Below, piece by piece: positions 20,201 through 29,494 of a stretch of 64,000 bases of DNA; positions within the stretch are counted from its first letter, which is position 1; every line of letters begins with the position of its first letter. The notes below the pieces were generated by a model, which did not search any database, was not told where the DNA came from, and saw only the letters and a list, made by a program, of their open reading frames with translations. Where the stretch lies: the NCBI GenBank assembly GCA_036172665.1, contig CM069877.1, positions 17,323,001 to 17,387,000 on the forward strand, written 5' to 3'. The position numbers and the translations under genes are program-made. The DNA comes from Prosopocoilus inquinatus. Lineage: Eukaryota > Arthropoda > Insecta > Coleoptera > Lucanidae.

Positions 20201-22921
20201 ATAGCTTATGCCAGCCGACAACTCAACAAAGCCGAACGAAATTACGACGTGACTCAACAGGAGTGCTTAGCAGTTGTTTGGGCTATTAAACATTTCAGAT
20301 GTTACCTCTACGGGACGAAATTTACCATCTACACGGATCACAGACCGTTAAAATGGTTGTTCTCATTAAAAGACCCAACATCGAGATTAGCCCGATGGGC
20401 TTTGCTCTTGTCGGAATACAACTTTACTATAGAGTACAAGCCAGGAACGAAAAACAACAACGCTGATGCCATGAGTCGGTTGCCAAAGGTTGGAGAGCAA
20501 CAACAAAAACAGGAATTTCAAGGAAATCAGGATCATGAAGTAAGACCAGAGAAGAAAAGACGAATGACAAACCTCCATATATTAAATGATGCCTTAAAAA
20601 AGGAGCAAGATCGAAAGGTACGACGAGAAATAGAAGTGGTGGATGAAATCACCGAGGTTGTATACGAAGAAAGAAGGAAAGCTATAGTAACTTCGCCTAA
20701 AGAACTTGGGAAGAGAGAAGTTAATAATGATCAAAAGAAAATCCTGAAGAAAAGTAAGGGAAGTGTGAACCCTAAATGGGAAGCTAGAAACGTAACAGTT
20801 CCAATTGATGTTCAAGTCAAAATCAAGAAACACGACGAAGATCTCAGCGATAGTGAACCAGGAGGTCGTAAATACGAGAGAACCTTCTCGCAATTGGGTC
20901 GAGAAAAGACGGAAGGATATAAAGAATATCAAGAATGGGCACGAAAAACCAGAGAACAAGATCGAAGAAAAAAACCGATCAGAATAAGCCAGCCTCAGGA
21001 AATAGTACAACAAGAAGTTGAAACGCATCCAATTCTGAAAAGGAGTCGAGTTGATGTTGAAGAAACACCCATACCATACCTGAACAAAGAAGCCATAGGA
21101 AAAGAACAACGGCAAGATACAGTGTTGCAGAAACTACGTGGTCAAATACAAGAACAGCAAATGGAGGATCCGTATTACATCGACGAGGACGGAGTTATAT
21201 TCCGAGTTAGACGAGGTGGGGAAAGAAATGACAGAATTGTCATTCCAAAGAAATTGGTAAAACAGTGCATTCACGATTATCATGACCTACCATACGCAGG
21301 ACATCAAGGCGTACCAAAGACCTTAAGACTCCTACAAGAGCGGATGTACTGGAAAAACATGGAAGATGACGTCAAGGATTATGTCCAAAAATGTCATTCC
21401 TGTAATGCACGAAAAACACCTACCAACAGGAGACCAGCCCCATTGCAACCGTTTTGCGAAGTGACGTACCCGTTCGAATTAACAGCTATGGATATAGTGG
21501 GACCGCTAGTTACTACAGATCAAGGTAACAAATACGTATTAACATTCCAAGACTACTTTACGAAGTATCCGGAAGCAATACCTTTGCCGGACCAGAAAGC
21601 GGACACTGTAGCTCGAGCATTTGTAGAGAATATCGTCGCTAGACACGGAGTGCCAAGAAAGTTGTTGACAGACCAAGGAACCAACTTCGTATCGGAACTT
21701 ATGAAGAACGTGTGTAAAATCCTAGGAATTAAAAAGATCCAGACAACTCCATACCACCCCCAGAGTAATGGAATGATAGAACGAACACATCGAGTTCTGA
21801 AAGATATGCTGTCTCACTACGTTACGAAATCGCAACGGGATTGGGATGAGTGGATTCCTTATGTGTTAATGGCCTACAGAGCCAGCATCCATTCTTCTAT
21901 TGGAGAGACACCATATTTTCTGCTTCATGGAAGGGACATGAGACTGCCTAATGACGACGATCTTACTTCTACCAGACAACGATACGACTACAGTGAAAAC
22001 TACGCTGCAGAATTGGTAGCGAGGTTGAACTCAACCTTTGAAGTCGTACGAGAAAAACTCAAGAAATCAGCAGGACAGCGGGAGAAACAGTACAATAAAA
22101 AGACAAAACCCACCGAATTCAAACTCGGGGATAAAGTCTACTTGTACAACCCAGCGGTAAAACCCGGTCTGTCGAGAAAACTGAGTAAACAGTGGGAAGG
22201 ACCGTATCGAATAATCGAAAGGTTAGGTCCTGTAACGTACAAGATCGCCAGAATAGGGAAGGACGAAGAACAAACAGTCCATGTCAATAGGTTTAAATGG
22301 TATGAAGATGGAGACGAGATTCGAAATGTACCCCAACCTCAAGGACATAAAGAGGATGCACCAGATCAAGAAGATTCAGACAATCCAGAGTCAAAGAGGG
22401 AGTCTGAGGAAGACTTAATGGTTCCCGGAAACTTTGAAGAGTTGGAGAGAGCATATTTTGGTGGAGTACCAGCGCCGTTTCCGCAGGAAAATGTAAACGC
22501 TCCAGAAGAAGTGGAACCATGGATTGGAACACCGGTGTCAATGAGGGACGAACCCCAAGCACCTCGTGTAGTAAACTTCAATCCTAATGTACTGAACGAA
22601 ATTCCCGAAGACTACCAAATACAAAATGAAGAACCACCCGAATTGGTGGAAGAAGATAGTTTCGAAGAGGAGGATGAAACGGAGAACGAAGATTCGGCAG
22701 AAGTTCAGGAAAATCAAGGACAAACCCCAGAAAGCGATAATGTCAAAGGAACAGCTGGAAGTAGCGGACATCGCTATGGTACAAGAAGTAAAGGCCCTGC
22801 AGAATCACAGCCATGGGTCATGCCGAAAACATTAATGGTAAATAGCGGATACCCTGAAGTAAAGAAAAGCTTCAAACCGCACATAAATTATCAAAATTTA
22901 GATGAAATCACTTTGGCATAA
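17171..22921 (+). CDS. pol: Pol polyprotein: protease, macrodomain, RT, RNase H, integrase
   Basis: Made by -1 frameshifting. Its frame opens at 17171; the first internal ATG is 17327 (residue 1 in this numbering; 1864 residues to the stop). Aspartic protease: LVDTGAS at 2-8, GLLGRDFL near 74-81. Basic linker, then macrodomain at about 250-391. Connection region (IPPRCQ to VVAYGE) at about 473-553. Reverse transcriptase from about 637, with Asp727 in LDLASGYWQ and YLDD at 789-792. RNase H: Asp938 in ATDASG, then a TDHRPLKW block. A Lys/Arg/Glu-rich linker of roughly 200 residues follows. Integrase has an HHCC finger starting at H1316, ending KCHSC; catalytic Asp1389, Asp1449 and Glu1485 (D-D-35-E); and a GPY/F module at G1625-Y1627. 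No chromodomain. The last 220 residues are acidic and unassigned. Confidence 0.96.
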   Translation, partial: YEVFKLQRSFAEPRGQRTLPKKLKITLPHAYTVEEEGNKCIILPKVFGHTATMLVDTGASLTILKEEFVRRIGARTKPEPHVVFRGISGDEEPCLGSIVLPLRIGNRNYDTKCMICSNSVNLNMDGLLGRDFLRANSASVDYGENVLRLGKEKVKLLSYDDLNDQDYDDAYSLRQENGWESNRRRKQANFREPDRNGFTKSKRSTGSGNQNKGMKPKSNGITELGRCEERRNQTWSHTRRNTIPRRNTEIAEPSYSGVVRNRKGRSLKRENFELVKESREPRSKEIREVGGKMEKKNAEINEVCGDLFSAPEEYSLAHCVAKDLHMSKGIAVEFKQRFGRVEALKKQNTQVGGVTVLRDNLLRGKHRFIYYLVTKNQSQDKPTYESLEKAIVSLRDHCLQHRIQKLAMPRIGCGLDGLNWEEVIRIIRRVFAETGISILVYALVIDNGRQENTRNRHVKEGTNEVQIESAERKQMTHHRKEVEEVHRSGGKDRKVIKKETLEEDRKSSPSPPMMDDDQDEAVGGCQVRIKNATDIPPRCQMLCTAVQGMINPGQDLMLEPAQLLIHGLIVARTVSKAGREVPVCIMNITNERLRIPKNTVVAYGERVDVSENPGRERKKRIPINKVDLRKAGILEKLEIEHLSNEEKNKLIKLVQEYGDIFMGKNVKLGCTHEVKHKIITEDVPPITKAPYRVPYSQRKELQNQIGEMIEQGVIKESSSPWSAPVIMVKKKAAEGENKIRVCIDYRALNSITKRDYFPLPNLQETIDQLGNAKFFSTLDLASGYWQVEVDPKDREKTGFSTPDGHYECLRMPFGLANAPSTFQRLMYSVMSGLTGDKCLVYLDDIIVFSKTLNEHLERLTEVFERLRKANLKLKPSKCRFLAREAKYLGHVISQQGVKPDPEKLSVVKNYPRPRTVKDIRAFLGLVGFYRKFIPEFSHKAIPLTSLTKKDVELVWTQEQEDAFEYLKERLCSPPVLKYPNFEEPFILATDASGTAIGAVLSQKEGKYERPIAYASRQLNKAERNYDVTQQECLAVVWAIKHFRCYLYGTKFTIYTDHRPLKWLFSLKDPTSRLARWALLLSEYNFTIEYKPGTKNNNADAMSRLPKVGEQQQKQEFQGNQDHEVRPEKKRRMTNLHILNDALKKEQDRKVRREIEVVDEITEVVYEERRKAIVTSPKELGKREVNNDQKKILKKSKGSVNPKWEARNVTVPIDVQVKIKKHDEDLSDSEPGGRKYERTFSQLGREKTEGYKEYQEWARKTREQDRRKKPIRISQPQEIVQQEVETHPILKRSRVDVEETPIPYLNKEAIGKEQRQDTVLQKLRGQIQEQQMEDPYYIDEDGVIFRVRRGGERNDRIVIPKKLVKQCIHDYHDLPYAGHQGVPKTLRLLQERMYWKNMEDDVKDYVQKCHSCNARKTPTNRRPAPLQPFCEVTYPFELTAMDIVGPLVTTDQGNKYVLTFQDYFTKYPEAIPLPDQKADTVARAFVENIVARHGVPRKLLTDQGTNFVSELMKNVCKILGIKKIQTTPYHPQSNGMIERTHRVLKDMLSHYVTKSQRDWDEWIPYVLMAYRASIHSSIGETPYFLLHGRDMRLPNDDDLTSTRQRYDYSENYAAELVARLNSTFEVVREKLKKSAGQREKQYNKKTKPTEFKLGDKVYLYNPAVKPGLSRKLSKQWEGPYRIIERLGPVTYKIARIGKDEEQTVHVNRFKWYEDGDEIRNVPQPQGHKEDAPDQEDSDNPESKRESEEDLMVPGNFEELERAYFGGVPAPFPQENVNAPEEVEPWIGTPVSMRDEPQAPRVVNFNPNVLNEIPEDYQIQNEEPPELVEEDSFEEEDETENEDSAEVQENQGQTPESDNVKGTAGSSGHRYGTRSKGPAESQPWVMPKTLMVNSGYPEVKKSFKPHINYQNLDEITLA
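17180..17225 (+). promoter_or_regulatory. -1 ribosomal frameshift signal, gag to pol
   Basis: The heptamer TTTAAAC at 17180-17186 lies in the gag frame as T TTA AAC, exactly the register required for -1 slippage. After a 5-nt spacer, AGGTCCTTT (17192-17200) pairs perfectly over 9 bp with AAAGGACCT (17217-17225) around a 16-nt loop. The pol frame is open from 17171, so slippage here yields a Gag-Pol fusion. I did not find a clear pseudoknot partner for the loop. Confidence 0.88.
18074..18499 (+). other. TARG1/OARD1-like macrodomain within Pol
   Basis: Pol residues about 250-391. Sequence features of the TARG1 (OARD1) branch of macrodomains are all in order: GDLF (253-256), LAHCVAKD, MSKGIAVEFKQRFG, YYLVTK with Lys323, KPTYESL, and MPRIGCGLDGLNWE with Asp364, ending ILVYAL. 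From established knowledge, TARG1 removes ADP-ribose from acidic residues and uses a Lys and an Asp (K84 and D125 in the human enzyme, 41 residues apart). Here Lys323 and Asp364 are also 41 apart, so hydrolase activity is plausible. The domain lies between protease and RT, flanked by basic low-complexity linkers, consistent with an insertion that spares neighbouring domains. Function in the element is unknown; countering host PARP activity is my inference. Confidence 0.9.
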
Positions 22922-23837
22922 TGTGTAAATGTTTTTTTTTATTTTATTTCATTTTCACCCTTTTTATCTCTTATCCAACCCCTACAGTCCTTTATCTAGG
23001 AGAATGATAGACACAACAAAAATGTTTTGATTTGTTATGCAAAATTTCAAAATTTTGAGAAGAACTATGTGTTCTTGATTCATTTGGGTGTTCGATTAAA
23101 TATTTAAGATGAAGATCAATGGTTTAGTCTAAAAATTTATCAAAATTTAAGGGACGATTGATTCTTTTTGTATTTAAACATTTTTTTACAGTTCATTTTG
23201 TTATTAAAAGGGAGTTTAGCTTCCTAAAGTTAATTGTAACGGAGAATTCCATTATTTATTTAATTTTGTTTTGGGTTTTCAAAAATTTAAAAAGGGATTA
23301 GAAATTCTTTTTCTAGTGATGTCTTACTTTTCTTTGTGTCACTTTTCCGTAATGGATAATAATTCAGTTGGGATACATAAAAATAAAATAACGGGGAGCT
23401 CCATTACTAAAGTTTGTTTCTTAAGTGAAATCTTAGAATTTGAGGAGGAAATATTTTGATCTATCTTATTTCATTATTTTATTTGAGTAATGACTGTACT
23501 TTCGGTTTGTCAAAAGTTTACACGTACCAGAAATGGATTGGTAATTTTGAATAGATCCGTTTATTTTAAAACTTGGCCGACAAAGTACATTCTTCCTTTC
23601 TTAAGCGTGGCTTGAAAGAGTAAGAAAGGATGTCAGGCCCCTTGAGTAGTATGTAGAATAGAAATATGAAGAATGTTAGGGAATTATGTGATCCCATTTA
23701 AAAAAAAAAAAAAACCTCAAAGAAGTTCTTGTAAACGTATTTATAGGGCGAAAGAAAGAATAAGAGTACAGAAGCATTTACCGCGAGCAAAAATTTACTT
23801 TATCAACGAGCACGCATTAGGCAGACGAAGAAAATAA
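22922..23837 (+). other. Non-coding spacer between pol and the third ORF
   Basis: About 916 bp, AT-rich, with only short ORFs (such as 62 codons at 23271) and an A-run at 23701-23715. The third ORF is therefore too far away for reinitiation and probably needs a spliced or separate mRNA. I could not choose a splice acceptor with confidence. Confidence 0.5.
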
Positions 23838-24416
23838 ATGGTTGATAATTCGTATGTTAAAGGAGAAGCCAGAGACACCATGCAGAAAACAGAAGACGCT
23901 TGCGCACGGATTCTTCTCACTCGCCATCAAGTAAAAGAAGTTGTAGGAAACGGAGGTGTCCGTATCGCAGCCATAAGAAACAAGTCGAAAGCTAGAATCT
24001 ACATTTGTTCTCAAATGGAGGAAGAAGAACTTCGACTCCTACAGATCAAGGGAACCGTACTACAAGTAGAACGGGCAGTGAAAAGCCTCTTGAAGGAGCT
24101 ATATAAACACTCATTGGAGACCCTGTACGAAATGGACGAGAGTGGTGTCCGAATCCGGTCTAGAGTGTCCCTACGGCTCCTGCTCCTTGAAGAAATAACA
24201 AAGCGATGGGAAGGACCCCCATGTGTCATCAAACCCCTTCTGAAAAGTAGAGAAGTATCGTGGAAGGAAGAAGGTGTCTTCCCAAATTCTACGGAACAGG
24301 CAATTTATATTGCCGGTGACTGGGCAAAAGTTGCTGAGGCCATCCGACAAACCCTCGCGACTCACCGTGTATGCCGGCGCTTTGTCAAAGACCCAGTACT
24401 CCTTTACGTCCCATAA
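23838..24416 (+). CDS. KH-domain protein encoded in the env position (ORF3)
   Basis: 192 residues from the ATG at 23838 (MVDNSYVKG). Residues about 23-90 fit a type I KH RNA-binding domain: a first strand (ARILLT), a helix (HQVKEVV), the invariant loop as G37-N38-G39-G40 within VVGNGGVRI (the family's IGxxGxxI), a variable loop (MEEEEL), the strand LLQIKGT, and a C-terminal helix (LQVERAVKSLLKEL). The segment 155-173 (AIYIAGDWAKVAEAIRQTL) looks like the last strand and helix of a second KH unit, but its GxxG loop is not visible. There is no signal peptide or membrane segment, so this is not an envelope protein. Expected role: binding element or host RNA. Reads as intact, with 3' sequence of the element following. 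Domain call by eye. Confidence 0.82.
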   Translation: MVDNSYVKGEARDTMQKTEDACARILLTRHQVKEVVGNGGVRIAAIRNKSKARIYICSQMEEEELRLLQIKGTVLQVERAVKSLLKELYKHSLETLYEMDESGVRIRSRVSLRLLLLEEITKRWEGPPCVIKPLLKSREVSWKEEGVFPNSTEQAIYIAGDWAKVAEAIRQTLATHRVCRRFVKDPVLLYVP

Positions 24417-25228
24417 AAAGAATTAGCCAGATGCACTAAGAACAAACATCGAACCTGATGTTCGCCTGAAGCATGTCGTACGAAATTATAATTACATATT
24501 TTCTTATGTCAATTTTTTTTTGTTTATTTTTCTTTCTTTGTTATATTCATTAACCGAAATTTTGATTGTACTATAATAGAGATACTATTATTCTTTCCTC
24601 GCATAAACTTTAGTTTAAATACCTTTTATTTCACTGTTTTTATTATATTGTAATCTAAGAATCTGATACTCGTTTTTTTTGTTATATGTAATCTTTGACA
24701 TGGAGACAACCTGACATGAGGCAACCTCCACACACAACCATGAGCCAGCCAGTAAGCACCAAAAGGTCCTGAGTCGTTAGTTACGTGATCCGGAAGAGTA
24801 GGCGGCTGTTGAACCGACCCACCTCAACATGGACACAAACTATCTCATTCGAACCGATCAAGACGGTGTTGCTGAAAGGCACCGCCCTGCACAAAGGAAA
24901 CCAGACCTTCATCACATATCTAAGGGAAGGACTGACCTAGTCATCCAGCAGGATATTTGTAGAAGAAAGGACCTGAGAACGTGGTGCCCGGCCGAATAAG
25001 CTAACATTATCGAAAAGAAGCTGAAGTCTCGAACAATTGGTGAAAAGTTATACCATGAATTATTGTGTTGTGTCCTATGCCATTTTGCCTCATGCTATTT
25101 TTTATATTTGTTCTACGTTAACTGATTTAAAACTTTTGTAATTAATGTATTTTTATGATTGTAAGGGACCCTGTAACAGAGACCTCTGCTAATTCAAAAG
25201 ATATTGACCTCGGGTCAACACTTTTACT
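24417..25228 (+). other. 3' untranslated region of the retrotransposon
   Basis: About 810 bp with no supported ORF. A GC-richer stretch at 24710-25020 might be the remains of another coding segment or an RNA structure; I could not assign it. Confidence 0.45.
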
Positions 25229-25241
25229 AAGGGGGAAGGGA
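25229..25241 (+). other. Polypurine tract
   Basis: AAGGGGGAAGGGA immediately before the 3' LTR, the primer for plus-strand DNA synthesis. Confidence 0.92.
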
Positions 25242-26244
25242 TGTAAACAGGCGAAATTTCTAGCATGAATTATTTTCCTTCGAATATCATGTAGCGTATT
25301 AACTTTATTTTTTTTTATTTCTGCATAAAGAAATTTGAGTAGCAGAATCAAAATTTTATTAAACTCCAAATGAGCATGCAGTCATAACATCCTTTCTAGA
25401 TAACGGTTTATTTAGCTGACTGGCATGAGAAAATCCGCGTGATTGAGCGTGTGAAACGCGGGGGAGTTCTTAAAACAATCCTCCCGGCGAAAAGTTGAAG
25501 GAAGGTAATTACGGCTTAAATCAGTCGTCCTTCGGCCCTAAATTAAGTCAGACGTGGTTTTGGTCAAAATTGTGAATGTAAATGTAACTTCGGAAAATTA
25601 AGAGTTTTGGTGGGTGAAAAGTGAGGTGGTAGAAGCCCCCGAAAGGAGAGCGAGCCCCTGTCATCAACGTTCCGGAAAATAAAAGAAAGAGGATCTCTAT
25701 TGCAGCGTCTCCCTGCTTAACAGGTAGGAAAATGATAGTTGTTCAGTGTTAATTCGTACCATTTGGTTTGGAGGAAAATCCTCAAAGTAGTTCCGACATT
25801 TTTTCCCTTTATTCTTTAATTGTGATTTGTCTTGTTTTTATTTGTAAATTTAAGGTGTCGAATATATTCCTTTTTCACACCTTCAAGGGACTTTTATTTC
25901 ATTTTGGCGTCGTAATCAATTAATCATTTCTTTTTTTTTAATTTTTTTTATTAAAATTGTATATAAAACTCGTACAGTTCTAGAGTCAAGAACTAACGCT
26001 TCCGACTTTAATGCCAAGAGTAAAGAGAGCCCTATTAATTACGTGAGGGTAGAAATTTCAATTCTTTGTTTGTATCATATATATTCTTTATTTTGGGCCC
26101 GATGCCCCGTGAGCCATTAATGAATGCATCGGTGGTGGCAGCGTAATAATCATTAATAGAAATTTTCTTTAATTTTTTGTATTAAAAATTTAATCCCTCA
26201 TTTAATATAACTCGGCTCCTTTACCCAGAAAGGCCGCGCCTACA
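25242..26244 (+). repeat. 3' LTR
   Basis: 1003 bp, starts TGTAAACAGGCG and ends GCGCCTACA, same length and apparently the same sequence as the 5' LTR. GCTA follows, completing the target duplication. Confidence 0.97.
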
Positions 26245-26535
26245 GCTAGTTTTATTTAAAACAGTTCAAGCAAAAGCGGTTGCTTCGTTTTATCCATCAG
26301 ACCATTTTGGGTGAACCCTCTTAATAAGAAATGAAACCATAAACGGACAAATAAGTGCTTTAATCCTAGAATATAGAAGAAGAAGAAGAATAGAATTACT
26401 TGATTTTTTCATTGTGTTCAATTCTGTTATATAAATATTTTGGAGACTATTTATACTTTATTTGTGACTATTTGCACATATACGAACCTTTTTAAGCGCC
26501 TAAAATAGTTTTTTTTTAGTGCCTAAACTTCCGCA

Positions 26536-28528
26536 GTCTAATTATCATCGTAAACGAAAGAATTGAATTCTAGTAATAAGTTCTTATGTACGCCATATTT
26601 GAAAAATGTGATATGACATTTTTTGCTCATGTCATATGAGACGTGGACAATTCCACGGTAATATCAGCCTGAGGGATAATTTAGAATTTTTAGCATTAAT
26701 TGTCCAATTTTTCGTAAACGATTAGCAAAAACGTTAAATCTCAATTTTCTGTATTTATTTACCCTTAATAGTGTCCAAATAAAATTATACTTATATTTTA
26801 AACCAAGGTAACAATGTTTATGTAGTTACAACAACAAGTAGTGTTGTCTTTTATATTAAGTATTCAAATAATAAAAATTACACTTGAAGTACAAGAGAAA
26901 AACATTACAAAGTTTTTATCCTCCGTATAAATGACAAAAACATTTGTAATTCCTCTTTTAAGACAATTAATTATCACTTAAAAATTTACAATCTCTTTCT
27001 GCAAATATTTTTTTATTTATTTTAAATTTTTTAGATAGCTATGTTACTTTGTGCTAACGTCACTTATGTCACTTAAACTATTATTATTAACAAATATTCA
27101 CCGTCACGTAAACTATTTCACAAACAACGCAAACAAATTTAAAATGTAATAATAACAAAAAAATTAAAGAAACGTATTTATTGTTGGCGATTAAATATTT
27201 AAAGTATGTGGTGATTTGCAATGACTATTACATGCATTTTTATATTTTCAAAGCAAAACTTTCTTCTATTAGTTCCCTAGGATGTGCGAACTTTTTGACG
27301 ATTAAATACATTTAAATTGTTTGGTCGTCGAAGGAAAAAACTTAACCTACTCGCACATCTTCTGTCTCCATTCAATGACAATTAGAAGCATCGCAGCCGC
27401 GCAAGATGGAAGGGGTGAACAGTACATTCGGTGTGAAAAGCGTCCGTACTAAGTGGGCCCAATTCTTAAGCTTGATTATATCGTATTTTGTCCCAATTAA
27501 GGATCGGACATTCCTAGGATATCTGGTAAAAACCAATAACAAGATAAACAAAGCAGCGGCGTAGATTTCAACGTTGCCGCTAAGCGGTTTATATGCCCGA
27601 GACACCCTCATCCTCACGCTCATTGCATCAGAAGCAACCATTTGATGTAAAATACGTGTATAACAAAATTGCCTTTATAGTTTCTTTCAAATTAATAATT
27701 ATGAAAATATTATAAATATTTAATGTAACTTTTAAAAAGACTGACATAATACATTTAATTCATATCAATTATAGCGCAGTCACTGCAAAAAGAATGCAAG
27801 GTCATTTGGGAATGATTCGGTGATGTAAACAAATTTTTATATCCAGTCGACCAGGACTGTAGTGGTTACTGCGTTCCGCATAGACTTCTCGGGCTTCGAC
27901 TGGTTTACAGTTTTGTTTTTACAGGGCAGACGCATTAAAGATTCGAATTTTTTCCGACTATGATCGCTTCAGCAAATTAGCAGTTCCTCGTATACATGTT
28001 TAACGAAACCTTCCGCCTAAAATACGCCTAGGTCTGGTCCTAACCCAATTATATTAGTCAGTAGTTATTAGCAGTTATTAGCAGTAAATAACTTAGTGCA
28101 GTCAGCATAGCATTGTTTTATACTCGTTTTGTTATGGTTAAAATTATCTAAAATTGTATTATATCGTTTTAAAATGCGTATAAGACAACTATATATCATT
28201 TTACCAAATTTGGAATGCATATGATGAATTTTACAATGTTATCTGTACTACGTTATCTACTAAATTGCTACTGCCTTTGTCTAATGAAGTTAGTTTGTGA
28301 TAAAAGGTAGTTTAACAGACGTGGGGGTGGCAAAATAATTTATTACATTGCACTTGTAAATCATTTGAGGTGGCTAATGAATGAAATCGATATTATTAAA
28401 GTTAAAAATGAGACGCTCCTTGTTAATTTTAACTGGGCATATCTCAGTTACATGACATTTTTCAAATATGGCGTACATGAAGACTTATTTCTAGAATTCA
28501 ATTTTCTTTCGTTTACGATGATAATCTA
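26536..28528. mobile_element. Possible 2-kb TIR element
   Basis: About 85-90 bp at 26536-26625 (TAATTATCATCGTAAACG..., ACGCCATATTTGAAAAATG) is repeated inverted at 28440-28528. The interior is AT-rich with no transposase; it contains a fragment of another MITE (27378-27470). It may be a non-autonomous element or two unlinked terminal fragments in opposite orientation. Confidence 0.5.
27378..27470. repeat. Fragment of the CCAGGGAAAAG-type MITE
   Basis: Blocks ACAGTACATTCGG, AAAAGCGTCC and AATTCTT occur in the same order as in the complete copy at 52214-52459. One terminus only. Confidence 0.55.
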
Positions 28529-28532
28529 CAGG

Positions 28533-28715
28533 ATGTTCCATTAAAAGAAAACATGTAACAAAATATATCTCGAGAACTTCACATTTAGTTGTTTTTCTGT
28601 TTTCATATTTGTAATGAGCAGAACAGGTCAAACAAATTTGCTAATTTGAACGACTCTGTAGCTCTAAAAATAAGAAAGTTAGCAATGGTGACGACTTACT
28701 TTGAACTAGGGTGTA
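28533..28715. repeat. ACAGGATGTTCC-type short element
   Basis: Starts TACAGGATGTTCCATT, contains TAGTTGTTTTTCTGT as does the copy at 107-296, and ends at AGGGTGTACA. Non-coding. Confidence 0.4.
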
Positions 28716-28999
28716 CATCGCCGGCCGAATGGTCACAGTGTAAGCTCCGATGCATGTTACTGTGACTTTTGGTTACTTTTGGGTACAAAGTAGCTTTTCA
28801 ACAGGATGAAATGGATATCTGGAGTGAGAAAGCTGTGCATTAGCGTCTCGTTTTCGCAAGGCAAACAGTAGCGTGCTTCGTCACGTTTTCTTTCGCAAAA
28901 TTTGCTGTTGCGTTGCCTTGGCCTCCGTCCAATACATTTGACTTAATAACTCGCGGGTCGTGGGCCGGCTTTGTACGAGAAATTTTTAGCAAACGTTTT

Positions 29000-29494
29000 T
29001 ATACAGGGCGCTGCATTTTGAAACGCAACATAGGAAATTCCATGTTCCATATTGGCTTCCCTAATTATTTTACAACAAAATTCCATTAGGTTTTTTAAAG
29101 TACTTTTCAAGATGAATCTGCTTGTGAAGCTTAAGAATATTTCATACACTGAGTTTTAAGATATTTAAAAAATATTCTGTAACTAAATTCAATTTATGCC
29201 AACTTATCAGCACAGCCTTGATCAGTGATAGTGAAAGCTGGACAAGTAATTAATAAATATAGTCGCTTTTGAAAAAGATTGATAGAAGAAACTTTACCAG
29301 TAATTTATTTTAACATTTACTGATCAAGGCCGTGAACGAAAAATTCTCAAACTTCACAGACGGATTCATTTTAAATAGCACTGTAGAAAACCTAAATGGA
29401 AATTCGGAAAATAATTAGGGAAGCCAATATTCGAACACCTTTCAATTAACATTGGATTTCCTATGTTACGTTTCAAAACGCAGCACCCTGTATA
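29000..29494. mobile_element. TIR element, about 85-bp termini
   Basis: Left terminus TATACAGGGCGCTGCATTTT, right terminus the inverted form ending CACCCTGTATA. The pairing extends inward through AGGAAAT and AATTAGGGAAGCCAATAT-type blocks. About 495 bp, no coding sequence; the interior is shared with 13107-13300. Confidence 0.75.

Larger units (their letters stand above)
13746..26244 (+). mobile_element. Complete Ty3/gypsy LTR retrotransposon with macrodomain and KH ORF
   Basis: A 12,499-bp element bounded by two 1003-bp direct repeats starting TG and ending CA, with GCTA duplicated outside (13742-13745 and 26245-26248). Internal order is primer binding site, gag, -1 frameshift signal, pol (protease, macrodomain, reverse transcriptase, RNase H, integrase), a third ORF, and polypurine tract. 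RT-RNase H-integrase order defines Ty3/gypsy rather than copia. All reading frames are open and all catalytic motifs checked are present, so the copy looks functional. It is longer than most gypsy elements because of long linkers in pol, the macrodomain, the third ORF and long untranslated spacers. Confidence 0.97.

Noticed and set aside
20594..21115. 173-codon minus-strand ORF inside pol
   Set aside because: Antisense shadow of the Lys/Glu-rich linker; aromatic-rich composition is what antisense AAR/GAR codons give.
17171..22921. Chromodomain at the integrase end
   Set aside because: After the GPY/F module the tail is acidic low-complexity, with no aromatic-cage pattern.
23838..24416. Envelope glycoprotein (from its position after pol)
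   Set aside because: No signal peptide, transmembrane segment or furin site; the KH-like pattern explains the sequence better.
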